From positions 310,001 to 374,000 of the forward strand of contig CAVVVG010000005.1 in assembly GCA_963751615.1 (NCBI GenBank): a DNA stretch of 64,000 nucleotides, read 5' to 3'. Below are positions 18,018 to 27,127 of the stretch, one piece after another. The translations under genes and the position numbers were made by a program. Under the pieces are notes generated by a model. That model ran no database searches. It worked only from the letters and a program-made list of their open reading frames with translations, and was not told where the DNA came from. Source of the stretch: Palsa-892 sp963751615 (lineage in GTDB: Bacteria; Pseudomonadota; Alphaproteobacteria; Rhizobiales; Xanthobacteraceae). Numbering within the stretch: position 1 is the first letter of the stretch; every line of letters begins with the position of its first letter.

Positions 18018-19221
18018 TCGGTTCTCCCTGATGTGTTTTGGTGACCTCAGCCAGCAGCTCCAACGTATGGCGCGCGATCATGAGCTCTTCGTCGGTCGGT
18101 ACCATATAGAGAGCGACGCCGCTGTTTGGGCGCGATATCAATAATTTACGCGCGGTATTTTCTGCTGGTTCAATGACAGCACCCAGCCAAGCGAGCTTCT
18201 CAACGATGCGTGCGCGGATTGTCGCCGAGTTCTCGCCAATCCCAGCTGTAAAGATAAAGGCGTCCAACCCACCGAGCGCCGCGGCCAGCATGCCGGCGTA
18301 AAGACCAACACGATAAACGAAGTATTCAACTGCAAAGGCCGCGCGTGGATCCGTGCTGGTCTCGAGGTCGCGCATATCGTTGCTGATCCCCGATAGGCCT
18401 TTCAAGCCACATTCGTGATAGAAAAGATTTTGAACCGCCGTCGGGTCCATTCCCTTTTCGGTAATGAGATAGAGCACGACACCCGGGTCGAGTTGTCCCG
18501 GCCGTGTGCCCATCGGCAGCCCGTCGAGTGCGGTGAACCCCAACGTACTCTCGATACTTTTCCCGCCAGATAATGCGCACATCGAAGCACCGCTCCCGAG
18601 ATGCGCGACGATCACGCGCTTATTTGCGATCGTTGGCGCAACCTCGCGCAAACGATGCGCGATATATTCATACGACAAGCCGTGAAATCCGTAACGGCGA
18701 ACGCCTTCTGTATAGAAGTGCTCTGGAATTGCGAAGTGATCCGCGACGGCACTATGTCCACGATGGAATGCCGTATCGAAGCAGGCCACCTGTGGAACTT
18801 CCGGACGTCGTTCGAGAAGTGAACGAATCGGAGCGAGGTTGTTCGGCTGGTGGAGCGGCGCGAGAGGAATATAGCGCTCAAGGCGCGTCACCACTTCGGC
18901 GTCGATCAACACTGGGCTGTTGTATTCAGGGCCTCCATGCACGACGCGGTGCCCGACCGCGATCAGTTCGAAATTCTGCGTGTCGCGTAACCAGGCTCCC
19001 GTTTCATGAATGGCAGCCGGAAGATCGCGGACCTGCTCGGAAGAGAACGTCTGATCGATTACAACGGTTCCATCAGCCGCCGTGGCGCGCAAGCGTGGCC
19101 GCGTACCAATTCCGTCCACTTGACCCTTGATCAAACGCTTTAGATTAATCTTTGCCTCGATCCCGAACACCTGAAACTTGAGGCTTGAGGATCCGGCATT
19201 AACAACGAGAATCGCATCCAT
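17983..19221 (-). CDS. ackA: Acetate kinase (acetate/propionate family kinase)
   Basis: The protein begins MDAILVVNAGSSSLKFQVF, the phosphate-binding signature of acetate kinases, and also has HRVVHGGPEY, AHLGSGASMCALSGGKSIES, the second signature DTSMGFTPLDG-type segment (here LGFTALDGLPMGTRPGQLDPG) and GIGENSATIRARI. The enzyme makes ATP and acetate from acetyl-phosphate. An upstream in-frame GTG at 19233 would overlap the phosphotransacetylase stop as GTGA; I prefer the ATG at 19221 because homologues start there. The length, about 412 residues, is normal. It is downstream of pta and upstream of fabI, with overlaps, so the genes are very likely co-transcribed. Confidence 0.92.
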   Translation of the reverse strand: MDAILVVNAGSSSLKFQVFGIEAKINLKRLIKGQVDGIGTRPRLRATAADGTVVIDQTFSSEQVRDLPAAIHETGAWLRDTQNFELIAVGHRVVHGGPEYNSPVLIDAEVVTRLERYIPLAPLHQPNNLAPIRSLLERRPEVPQVACFDTAFHRGHSAVADHFAIPEHFYTEGVRRYGFHGLSYEYIAHRLREVAPTIANKRVIVAHLGSGASMCALSGGKSIESTLGFTALDGLPMGTRPGQLDPGVVLYLITEKGMDPTAVQNLFYHECGLKGLSGISNDMRDLETSTDPRAAFAVEYFVYRVGLYAGMLAAALGGLDAFIFTAGIGENSATIRARIVEKLAWLGAVIEPAENTARKLLISRPNSGVALYMVPTDEELMIARHTLELLAEVTKTHQGEPNVHSRREGAAA

Positions 19222-19229
19222 GGGGCTTG

Positions 19230-20162
19230 TCACGCGGCCGGCAACATAACGTTGCCTCGGCGAGCATGTGCATAAAGTACGGCTACGGCACAGGACGCCA
19301 TACGGGCGCGTACAGAGTCTGCTCGTGACGTTAGGATGATGGGTACACGCGCACCGAGCACAATGCCGGCGGCGTCTGCTTTAGCCAGAAAGGTTAGATT
19401 TTTAGCAAGCATATTGCCGGCTTCGAGATCGGGCACGACGAGGATCTGTGCTCGGCCGGCGACCTCGGAACGGATCCCCTTGATCTTGGCCGCCTCAGGA
19501 TCAATCGCGTTATCGAAAGCAAGCGGACCGTCGAGTACGCCTCCCGTAATCTGCCCGCGCTCCGCCATCTTACATAGCGCGGCTGCTTCGATCGTCGACG
19601 GGATCTTTGATGTCACGGTTTCAACCGCCGAGAGGATTGCCACACGCGGCGTGCCAAGACCAACCTGGGTGAAGAGGTCGATCACGTTCTGGATAATATC
19701 GCGCTTGGTATCGAGATCAGGAAAAATATTGATCGCAGCATCAGTGATGAACAACGTCTCGGCATAGGTCGGCACATCCATTACAAAGACATGGCTGATG
19801 CGACGCGCCGTGCGCAGTCCGGTCGTTCCCGAGGTGACGCTGCGCATCAGCTCATCAGTATGCAGACTGCCCTTCATCAGGAGCTCGCCCTTGCCTTCAC
19901 GAATCAATTGGACGGCCTTTGCCGCGGCCGCCTCGCTATGCGCTACGTCGACAATCTCAAAACGACGGATGTCAAGCTTATGCTCGCGAGCTACGGCAGC
20001 GATCTTGGCGGCAGGGCCAACAAGAATTGGAATGATGATCCCCGCTTCCGCCGCCTCGACTGCACCTCGCAGCGAGGTCTCGTCGCATGGATGCACCACC
20101 ATGGTCGTCGCAGCCGGTACCTCTTTGGCTTTTGCAATCAGCCGTTCATATTTCGTTGCCAT
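19230..20162 (-). CDS. Phosphate acetyl/butyryltransferase
   Basis: The 310-residue protein belongs to the phosphate acetyltransferase / phosphate butyryltransferase family. Visible features are KGSLHTDELMRSV, the conserved segment RISHVFVMDVPTYAETLFITDAAINI, and the C-terminal LVVPDLEAGNMLAKNL with the family PD-EAGN motif. It converts an acyl-CoA and phosphate to acyl-phosphate, which the adjacent kinase uses to form ATP. It lacks the long N-terminal regulatory region of enterobacterial Pta, which fits the short Pta/Ptb type. Acyl chain specificity (acetyl, propionyl or butyryl) is not evident. It is 45 bp downstream of the DUF3141 gene. Confidence 0.9.
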   Translation of the reverse strand: MATKYERLIAKAKEVPAATTMVVHPCDETSLRGAVEAAEAGIIIPILVGPAAKIAAVAREHKLDIRRFEIVDVAHSEAAAAKAVQLIREGKGELLMKGSLHTDELMRSVTSGTTGLRTARRISHVFVMDVPTYAETLFITDAAINIFPDLDTKRDIIQNVIDLFTQVGLGTPRVAILSAVETVTSKIPSTIEAAALCKMAERGQITGGVLDGPLAFDNAIDPEAAKIKGIRSEVAGRAQILVVPDLEAGNMLAKNLTFLAKADAAGIVLGARVPIILTSRADSVRARMASCAVAVLYAHARRGNVMLPAA

Positions 20163-20207
20163 GATGGCACCCCAACAATGGATCTCGAGTTGTCGATCGA
20201 TACTGGT

Positions 20208-22460
20208 TTAAGATGCTTTGAGCCGCTCTTGCGATTTAGGTAACGGCAACGCGGCTGCAGGCGATTGACCCGCCGCTCGATCGTCGAGACCAAACAATTG
20301 GACGACTTGGCGCATTCTTTCTTCTTCTTCGTCGCTGAGTTTGCCGATGGAACTCAAAACCTCCCGGATCAGTGCTATCATCTTTCGCCGTTTCTCGGGT
20401 TCGGCAGGTACCAGCGAAGGAAGCGCTGCGACTGCAGCCTCAGGGTCAATCAGCAGCATGTAGAATTGCTCGCGCACGAGCGTCTTGAACGCTGACAGTG
20501 GCAGGGTCGGCATATCTATCTTCGCGCTACGGATGCGGCGTACGGCCTCAAACCCGCGCTCATCGACCGCGGCCCTTTTCATTCCAACATATAAAAGTGC
20601 GCGTACAAGAGCTTCGCGCAGCCCGCCCTTGGCAATATTCGATTTCAGCTCAGCAATTCGCGCTTGCTGCAGCTGACGATGCAGCGCGTTACGTGGCGCT
20701 TTTCGCAGCGGACGCTTTGCAGCGGGGTCGACGCCAACAGCAGCCTGAAGCATTGGCGAGCCATAGATCGATAGAAATACGCGTTCCGAGATGCTTTCAG
20801 TCATGTCTCGCATCGTATTGAGCGATGCAACGATCTGTTGCGATATCTGCTCCTGGAAAGCGACGAACGGATTTTCTGTGGCCACCGTCTTACGATTGTC
20901 GTGCGCCATCTGTGCCAAAGCACGCACAGACGCCATCAACGGATTTTGGTCAGAGAAGAACTCGTATTGCATCCGCAATGGATGCATCTGGCGCATCCAT
21001 TCGGCCAACGGCGCGCTCGTAAACGTGCGCACCAGGGGCTGAACGAACGCACGATAGAGCGCGAGATTAGTCTCTGATACGCGGGCTGCGGTCGCAAATC
21101 GTCGCTCGTCTTCGGGATCGTTACCACCGAGCGCTCGAATGTCGTCGAGCGTCCGCGCCTCGCATCGCATCACCCAATCACCAGATACTAAATCTGGATT
21201 GGTCGTGTCCGCGTTCTTCGCCTCGAACTTCGCTTCGTAGAGGCCGGGCGGCAGGACGTCGATGAGGTCAATATTACTCGAGAATTCCCCATGTTCCTTG
21301 CGCGCCACGCCAGCAGAGACAAAAATCCCTAGATGGCCAATGGTCTCGTAAATCGTGTAAACGATCGTCTGTCCAAAGGAACGAATTTCATCAACATCTT
21401 CGTAGAGATCCAGGATCCATCCGAGCGCCTGTTGAGGCGGAGTGACGTTGTCGCCCTTAGAGCAAAATGCCACGATCGGTGAACGAATATTCCGAAGATC
21501 AATTGCTGTGCCGTCCGAAGTCTGGATTTTTCCGGCCGCAAGATTGTTGCCGACGAACAGTTCGTCGACAATGAACTGTATTTCTTCGGCATTGAGGTTC
21601 ACATGACCTCCCCACCAGCGTTCGAAACCCAGATACCGTGGAGCCTCCGTGTCGATGTTGGCGTATAAATTGTACTGTTTGGTCCACAGCGTGTTTGCAG
21701 GATTCTGATTTTCGAAATTCTGTACCAGCCACGCCCCATCGAACTTGCCACAACCGAGATCGCTTGTGAGCGCAGTAAGCCAGCTACCACCGAGCAAGCC
21801 ACCAGAATAGCGCATGGGATTCTTGCCACGCACACCAGCCCAATAAGACAGCGGCGAACCAGCAATGATGATCGGACCGAAGAGCTCGGGGCGAATAGCT
21901 GCCAGCATCATGATTGCCCACCCTGCTTGGCAGTTGCCGATCACGCACGGTTTGCCGTCGGCTTTAGGATGGAGAGAAATGATTTTTTCGAGGAAGGCTG
22001 CCTCCGCGTGCGCAATATCCTCAATGGTCTGACCCGGCATGGGGTCAGGTAAGAAGCCAACGAAGTAGCAGGGGTGTCCGGCCTTGAGCACGACGCCGAT
22101 CTCGCTATCGGCTTTGAAGCCACCGATGCCCGGGCCGTGTCCGGCGCGCGGGTCAACCACAACAAACGGCCGCCGCGTTGGATCTACTTCGATGCCTTTC
22201 GGAGGTACGATTCGCACGAGGCAGTAATTCACGGGCCGATCGAGCTTCCGCCCGTCCATCACCAGTTCCACTTGATATTCGAGCACATGCGGAGCGGTTT
22301 CGGCCAAATGCTCGCGATATGCGTTACCGCGCTGACGCATCACGTCCCAGAACAGGATCGTTCGTTGTGCTGCATCGACCATGTAATCGAGCGCGGGAAA
22401 GAGCGCGCCGCCGGCACCTGTGACGTTCTGTTGTACTGATTTATTTTCCTTTGCGCCCAT
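20208..22460 (-). CDS. DUF3141 protein, PhaC-like alpha/beta hydrolase
   Basis: The 750-residue protein has an alpha/beta hydrolase core at about residues 95-390 with the lipase-box-like motif VIGNCQAGWAIM, where cysteine replaces serine, the form used by PHA synthases. The downstream SKGDNVTPPQQALGWI and GHLGIFVS segments could supply the catalytic aspartate and histidine. No signal peptide is evident; the C-terminal 350 residues are helical and charged. Family members sit beside pta, ackA and fabI in related bacteria, but their reaction is not known to me. A thioester-based acyl transfer or PHB-related role is suggested by the Cys nucleophile, the phasin at 62451 and the bdhA/CoA-transferase genes. 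A FixK-type box lies 64 bp upstream of its ATG. Confidence 0.85.
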   Translation of the reverse strand: MGAKENKSVQQNVTGAGGALFPALDYMVDAAQRTILFWDVMRQRGNAYREHLAETAPHVLEYQVELVMDGRKLDRPVNYCLVRIVPPKGIEVDPTRRPFVVVDPRAGHGPGIGGFKADSEIGVVLKAGHPCYFVGFLPDPMPGQTIEDIAHAEAAFLEKIISLHPKADGKPCVIGNCQAGWAIMMLAAIRPELFGPIIIAGSPLSYWAGVRGKNPMRYSGGLLGGSWLTALTSDLGCGKFDGAWLVQNFENQNPANTLWTKQYNLYANIDTEAPRYLGFERWWGGHVNLNAEEIQFIVDELFVGNNLAAGKIQTSDGTAIDLRNIRSPIVAFCSKGDNVTPPQQALGWILDLYEDVDEIRSFGQTIVYTIYETIGHLGIFVSAGVARKEHGEFSSNIDLIDVLPPGLYEAKFEAKNADTTNPDLVSGDWVMRCEARTLDDIRALGGNDPEDERRFATAARVSETNLALYRAFVQPLVRTFTSAPLAEWMRQMHPLRMQYEFFSDQNPLMASVRALAQMAHDNRKTVATENPFVAFQEQISQQIVASLNTMRDMTESISERVFLSIYGSPMLQAAVGVDPAAKRPLRKAPRNALHRQLQQARIAELKSNIAKGGLREALVRALLYVGMKRAAVDERGFEAVRRIRSAKIDMPTLPLSAFKTLVREQFYMLLIDPEAAVAALPSLVPAEPEKRRKMIALIREVLSSIGKLSDEEEERMRQVVQLFGLDDRAAGQSPAAALPLPKSQERLKAS

Positions 22461-22523
22461 GGTCTTCCCCTGTATGTTTTCTTGGGAATTTTTACAATCT
22501 TAAATGAGGCTATCTACTCTGCT

Positions 22524-22537
22524 TTGATACAGGTCAA
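22524..22537. promoter_or_regulatory. FixK/FNR-type box upstream of DUF3141-pta-ackA-fabI
   Basis: TTGATACAGGTCAA matches TTGA-N6-TCAA. It is 64 bp from the DUF3141 start at 22460 and 158 bp from the divergent start at 22695, so it may control either side, most probably the leftward operon. Confidence 0.7.
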
Positions 22538-22694
22538 CGGCGACGGATATGTGTCAATCGTGACAACAAAGTGTAAGGTCTGCAGACGGTGGATTAGTCG
22601 ATTTTCATGAAGATCAAGGCCTCCGGTCAACCTCAAGGAATATGAATTATGCTAACGATTTCAATCAGATTGCACACTTGAAACGGAGTAGATC

Positions 22695-23147
22695 ATGGCA
22701 ACCAATCTCGATGAGCTACTGCCCAATGCTAAAGACTGCATGAAAAAAATAGCGCAGGTCGAAGGAGAAAAGGCGTCCGAGTATATGCGTGCTAAGTCGG
22801 CTGCTGAGGCCGAGAAAAAGGCATTGATGGATCGACTTTCAGCGCCGTCCGGGGTTTCTGACGAAGAAAGGATGAAGCGGGCGGCAGCGATCATCAAGCG
22901 TGCAGTGGATAATGGACTGACTGAAGTTGAGGTGCTTCGTTTCCCAAATCAACTTTGTACCGATCGCGGGCGCGCTATCAATCAGCAGGAACCAGGCTGG
23001 GAGAACACGCTGACCGGATTGCCAAAAGAGCTTTTTCATTTTTGGAAACAGTATCTGCAGCCGCGCGGATATAAACTCAGATTTCAGATTGTCGACTTTT
23101 CCGGGGGAATACCGGGAGACGTTGGTGTCACTCTGAGCTGGCGCTGA
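22695..23147 (+). CDS. Conserved hypothetical protein upstream of PPK2
   Basis: The 150-residue soluble protein starts at an ATG 8 bp after a GGAG (CGGAGTAGATC). The N-terminal third is charged and probably helical (DCMKKIAQVEGEKASEYMRAK), the middle has FPNQLCTDRGRAINQ and the C-terminus ends GGIPGDVGVTLSWR. No signal peptide or membrane segment is visible. I do not recognise a named family. It is rightward, 45 bp before ppk2, so a shared transcript with ppk2, sulP and the AI-2E-type gene is plausible. Confidence 0.75.
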   Translation: MATNLDELLPNAKDCMKKIAQVEGEKASEYMRAKSAAEAEKKALMDRLSAPSGVSDEERMKRAAAIIKRAVDNGLTEVEVLRFPNQLCTDRGRAINQQEPGWENTLTGLPKELFHFWKQYLQPRGYKLRFQIVDFSGGIPGDVGVTLSWR

Positions 23148-23191
23148 GGATAATCTAGAGACGTGTTCCATTTGAGAAAGGCAATATTGAA

Positions 23192-24004
23192 ATGCCGGGC
23201 AACGGGAAGAGTAAGAATGCTGATCGAAAATTGAAGCGGAAGGTTTACGAAAAGGAACTGCGTAAGCTTCAGGTTGAACTGTGCCGGTTGCAAGATTGGG
23301 TTAAATACAAGGGATTGCGGGTCATCATCGTCTTCGAGGGCCGCGATGCCGCCGGCAAAGGTGGAACCATCAAGGCCATCACCGAACGCCTGAGCCCACG
23401 CGTATTTCGTATTGTCGCCCTTCCCACGCCCTCAGATCGCGAAAAAACACAGTTGTTTATGCAACGCTACGTCCAGCACTTTCCGGCCGCGGGCGAGGTC
23501 ATCATTTTCGACCGCAGTTGGTACAACCGTACGGGCGTCGAACATGTCATGGGCTTTGTCACCGATAAGGATTATCAGCGCTTTATCGATCTTTGCTCGG
23601 AAATGGAAAGATATATCGTCGATGGTGGCATTCAGCTGATCAAGATTTGGCTCGAGGTCAACAAGGAAGAGCAAGAAAAACGCTTCCTGGCGCGCATTAG
23701 CGATCCACTGCGGCAATGGAAACTGAGTCCGATGGATCTCGAATCGTACCCGCGCTGGTATTTTTATTCAAAGGCGCGCGACAAGATGCTCGAGGCGACG
23801 GATACGAAGCACGCGCCTTGGTATATCGTGCGCTCGGATGATAAACGACGGGCCCGCCTCAATTGTATTTCACATATTCTATCGTTAATTCCGCACAAGA
23901 AGGCGCCGCGGGAGAAAATTAAACTGCCCAAGCGCTCGAAAAAACAAAAATATGATGATCAGGCACCATTGAAGGGAAGGAATTTCGTTCCCGAGCGATA
24001 TTGA
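23192..24004 (+). CDS. ppk2: Polyphosphate kinase 2 family protein
   Basis: The 270-residue protein has the PPK2 Walker A motif FEGRDAAGKGGTIKAI at about residue 50 and the Walker B/lid region IIFDRSWYNRTGVEHVMGF, followed by the family WKLSPMDLESYPRWYFYSKA segment. Such enzymes transfer phosphate between polyphosphate and nucleoside di- or monophosphates, often regenerating ATP or GTP from stored polyphosphate. The single-domain length and LPTPSDREKTQLFMQRY are of the class I type. The C-terminal 40 residues are very basic (KLPKRSKKQKYDD). It lies in a rightward unit before sulP, and a 5' remnant of a second ppk2 is present at 42377-42460. Confidence 0.9.
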   Translation: MPGNGKSKNADRKLKRKVYEKELRKLQVELCRLQDWVKYKGLRVIIVFEGRDAAGKGGTIKAITERLSPRVFRIVALPTPSDREKTQLFMQRYVQHFPAAGEVIIFDRSWYNRTGVEHVMGFVTDKDYQRFIDLCSEMERYIVDGGIQLIKIWLEVNKEEQEKRFLARISDPLRQWKLSPMDLESYPRWYFYSKARDKMLEATDTKHAPWYIVRSDDKRRARLNCISHILSLIPHKKAPREKIKLPKRSKKQKYDDQAPLKGRNFVPERY

Positions 24005-24022
24005 CGCCGGTGGGAGAAAGTT

Positions 24023-25774
24023 GTGCTCGTGAGCGACAAGGGATTCCGACAAAACATCATAGCCTGGGTTCCCGCTTTCCAATGGATTCGCACTTACACC
24101 ATAAATAACGCGCGGTTGGATACCATTGCCGGCCTGTCGCTTGCGGCATTCGTAATCCCTGAATCACTTGCTTATGCTTCACTGGCTGAACTTCCACCGG
24201 TTTCCGGCCTCTATTGCTATCTCGTGGCAGGAATCGCCTATGCGTTGTTCGGCACAAGCCGGCAGCTTGCAGTAGGACCAACGTCATCGCTCGCAATCGT
24301 CGTAGCGGCGAGCATTGCTGTGATGGGTGGCGGGGATCCCGCCCGGGTCGTCGCTCTTGCTTCGGCGATTGCACTCATGGTTGGCGTTGTGAGTGTTGCT
24401 GGTCGATTCTTCGGATTGGCCAACGCCGCCTATTTCATTTCTGACACAGTGCTAATTGGCTTCAAGACCGGTGCTGCGCTCTATATCGCTTCAACGCAGT
24501 TGCCAAAATTGTTTGGTATCTCAGGCGTGAAAGGCAACTTTATAGAACGCGTTTTGGACGTTGTTAGTTCGCTGCCGATGGCCCACGTTCCATCGGTTGT
24601 TTTAGGTATCGCTGCGATCGTCCTGTTCCTGTTGTTTGAGCGTGTATTCCCCGGCCGTCCGACGACTGTCGTGGTCGTTATTGCAGCCGTGACCCTGATG
24701 AGCATCTTCGGTTCTGGCGATACTGGCATCAAAATTGTCGGCGAACTTCCCAGTGGCCTTCCCGCAATTGGTCTGCCGAATATCCACGTCTCAGATTTTT
24801 CGGAACTAATTCCGACTGCACTTGCCTGCTTTATCCTTGCCTATGGTGAAGCGATTTCTGTTGCTCGCAGTTTCGCGCAAAAGCATGGCTACGAAGTCAA
24901 CGCCGAGCAGGAACTCACCGCTCTTGGCGCGGCAAATATTGCTACCGGAATGGCACACGGTTTTCCTGTTGCTGGCGGCATGTCGCAGACCGCTGTCAAC
25001 GATATGGGCGGAGCATCCTCTCCGGCTGCTCTCATTATAACTTCAGTCGCCATTGCATTGACGCTTATGTTTTTTGCCAGATTTTTCCACAATCTGCCCG
25101 AACCCGTACTGGGCGCAATTGTGCTTATGGCGGCCAAACACCTCGTGCGCTTCGAAGACCTGCGCTCCCTGCGCCAAGTGTCGCGTTCTGAATTCCGCGT
25201 TTCCCTTCTTGCATTTTTTGGAGTTCTTCTTTTCGGACTGCTGGACGGACTCCTTCTTGCCGTTGCTGGTTCGCTCGTGATGCTGATCTCGCGCACGTCG
25301 AGGCCGACGGTTGTTGTTCTTGGTCGCGATCCCATCAGCGGGCGCTTCGTCAACCGAGCGCGCCATCCCACGGCCAGCGACACGCCCGGCGCCCTTGTTT
25401 TACGTAGTCCCGGCGCATGGCTTTATTTCAATGTCGAATACATTCGTCGTAGTATCATCGACATGGTCGAGAGTGCACCGGAGACCATCAAAGTGGTCGT
25501 GATAGATTTTTCTATGGTGCCGATCATCGACATTACCGCGAGCACCACCTTGCGGTTACTGGCACAATCGCTGAGAGCCCGCGGCATTGCAATAGAACTT
25601 AGCGAATTGCGTGACGATGTTCTCGAAAATCTCAAGGCCACCGGCGCACAGAGCGATCTCGGTCCGGTTACGGCTCATCGGACAATCGAAAAATGCCTTG
25701 CGGCTCACACTGGATTTCCCGGCGCTAGCGCAATGGGTTCAAACCGTATTTCTGTTCCCGAGGAATCAAAATGA
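24023..25774 (+). CDS. SulP family inorganic anion transporter with STAS domain
   Basis: The 583-residue protein begins at GTG 24023 (a second GTG is two codons on) after GGGAGAAAG. It has about 10-12 membrane segments with the SulP signature PPVSGLYCYLVAGIAYALFGTSRQLAVGP and a conserved ALGAANIATGMAHGFPVAGGMSQTAVN region, then a cytosolic STAS domain from about residue 460 with VVVIDFSMVPIIDITASTTL. SulP proteins move sulfate, bicarbonate or other anions. Its stop codon overlaps the start of the next permease as ATGA, and a partial, 97%-identical copy of codons about 212-293 occurs at 33349-33594. Confidence 0.92.
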   Translation: MLVSDKGFRQNIIAWVPAFQWIRTYTINNARLDTIAGLSLAAFVIPESLAYASLAELPPVSGLYCYLVAGIAYALFGTSRQLAVGPTSSLAIVVAASIAVMGGGDPARVVALASAIALMVGVVSVAGRFFGLANAAYFISDTVLIGFKTGAALYIASTQLPKLFGISGVKGNFIERVLDVVSSLPMAHVPSVVLGIAAIVLFLLFERVFPGRPTTVVVVIAAVTLMSIFGSGDTGIKIVGELPSGLPAIGLPNIHVSDFSELIPTALACFILAYGEAISVARSFAQKHGYEVNAEQELTALGAANIATGMAHGFPVAGGMSQTAVNDMGGASSPAALIITSVAIALTLMFFARFFHNLPEPVLGAIVLMAAKHLVRFEDLRSLRQVSRSEFRVSLLAFFGVLLFGLLDGLLLAVAGSLVMLISRTSRPTVVVLGRDPISGRFVNRARHPTASDTPGALVLRSPGAWLYFNVEYIRRSIIDMVESAPETIKVVVIDFSMVPIIDITASTTLRLLAQSLRARGIAIELSELRDDVLENLKATGAQSDLGPVTAHRTIEKCLAAHTGFPGASAMGSNRISVPEESK

Positions 25775-26856
25775 CCAAGGATTATAAGAAAGTCGTTGGT
25801 ACTGAAAAATTTGATGCAAAAATCATCGAGTTGGTAATTCGATTGGCATTGCTGAGCCTCCTTATATTCGGGTGTTTGATCATCATTCGTCCGTTCCTCG
25901 GAATCGTTGTGTGGAGCATAATTTTAGCGGTTGCGCTATTTCCATTTTTTGAACTATTGGCGAAATGGCTTGGCGGACGTCGAAAATTAGCGGCCGCTCT
26001 AATCACAATTTTTGGTCTGCTGGTCGTTATTGGACCCGCGACCTGGCTCGGATTGGGTTTAATTGACGTTTTGAAAACACTTTACGAACGACTTGAATCC
26101 GGAAATATCTTCATCCCCTCACCGATTGAGGCCGTTAAGAGCTGGCCATTGATTGGTGAGCAGTTGTTCCAATTTTGGGATCTCGCCTCCACAAATCTGA
26201 AGGCAGCGCTCGTTAAGGTCGCTCCTCAATTAAAACCGCTCGGCAGCAGTTTGCTTGGGGTGGCAGGGGATGCTGGCACAGGTATTCTGCAATTCTTTGT
26301 TTCTGTGATCATAGCGGGCTTTCTGCTTTCGCCGGGTCCATCGCTTGTTCAAGCCGTCACCGGATTATTACGTCGGCTCGTTTCGAAGCGCGGCGAGGAA
26401 TTCGTGCAATTGGCGGGTGCAACAATACGCAACGTTTCGCAAGGCGTCATCGGTGTCTCGCTCTTGCAGGCGCTTCTTGCGGGCATTGGATTGCTAGTCG
26501 TAGGTATGCATAGCGCTAGCCTAATTGCATTCTTCGTTCTGATCTTAGGAATTATTCAAATTGGTCCGTCATTGATTTTGATCCCAGTCATCATCTGGAG
26601 TTGGATATCAATGGAGACAACAACGGCACTGATCTTCACAGCCTACATGCTGCCTGTAAATTTGTTGGACAACGTGCTGAAGCCGATCGTGATGACCCGC
26701 GGCCTGACAACCCCAATGCTAGTGATTTTTATTGGAGTTGTCGGTGGCGCACTTTCGCTTGGAATCATCGGTGTCTTTGTTGGACCAATCGTGCTGGCTG
26801 TTGCTTGGGATTTGTTAATCACCTGGATGGGTGAGCACAAGACTATTTCAAACTAA
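25771..26856 (+). CDS. AI-2E family transporter (PerM/UPF0118 type)
   Basis: The 361-residue membrane protein has the family pattern of an N-terminal two-helix unit (LLIFGCLIIIRPFLGIVVWSIILAVALFPFFE), a large soluble loop at about residues 95-190, and a C-terminal bundle with the sequence GIIQIGPSLILIPVIIW and LDNVLKPIVMTRGLTTPM, typical of AI-2E/PerM proteins. Functions proposed for the family include autoinducer-2 export and sodium/proton exchange; none is proven here. The overlap with sulP suggests translational coupling. Parts of its 3' end are duplicated at 33598-33716. Confidence 0.9.
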   Translation: MTKDYKKVVGTEKFDAKIIELVIRLALLSLLIFGCLIIIRPFLGIVVWSIILAVALFPFFELLAKWLGGRRKLAAALITIFGLLVVIGPATWLGLGLIDVLKTLYERLESGNIFIPSPIEAVKSWPLIGEQLFQFWDLASTNLKAALVKVAPQLKPLGSSLLGVAGDAGTGILQFFVSVIIAGFLLSPGPSLVQAVTGLLRRLVSKRGEEFVQLAGATIRNVSQGVIGVSLLQALLAGIGLLVVGMHSASLIAFFVLILGIIQIGPSLILIPVIIWSWISMETTTALIFTAYMLPVNLLDNVLKPIVMTRGLTTPMLVIFIGVVGGALSLGIIGVFVGPIVLAVAWDLLITWMGEHKTISN

Positions 26857-26933
26857 TTTGACCTAATGGTCTCGTTTTTTGACTAGGATATTTGAGTGAT
26901 TTGGCCTGAACGAAAGAAACCGCCGGCATCCGC

Positions 26934-27107
26934 ATGACCAACCAGAACGTCATCGATCTCCATGATCGCATTAAACGCGACGGTGATCGTGCGACAGTGG
27001 TCGAGAAAGTGGGCGATTATTCAAGCGCGCCGTTATTGGAAAATCGAGATGGTTATGCGATCAGCTGCCACCGGATAAAAACTCACCCGGTGGCGCCTTT
27101 GTCCTAG
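26934..27107 (+). CDS. Possible small hypothetical protein (57 aa)
   Basis: An ATG at 26934 opens 57 codons (starting MTNQNVIDLHDRIKRDGD) to a stop at 27107. There is no strong ribosome-binding site, and the last codons run through the inverted repeat at 27067-27094. The hydrophilic composition is plausible for a small soluble protein, but it may be chance. Confidence 0.3.
   Translation: MTNQNVIDLHDRIKRDGDRATVVEKVGDYSSAPLLENRDGYAISCHRIKTHPVAPLS
27067..27094. terminator. Inverted repeat, possible terminator between convergent genes
   Basis: GCCACCGG and CCGGTGGC form a perfect 8-bp stem with a 12-base loop. It lies between the rightward AI-2E-type gene and the leftward gene ending at 27128, where a bidirectional terminator is expected. 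No long T-run follows, so termination is only inferred. Confidence 0.45.
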
Positions 27108-27127
27108 AAATCAGTTTCTGCTCCGTA

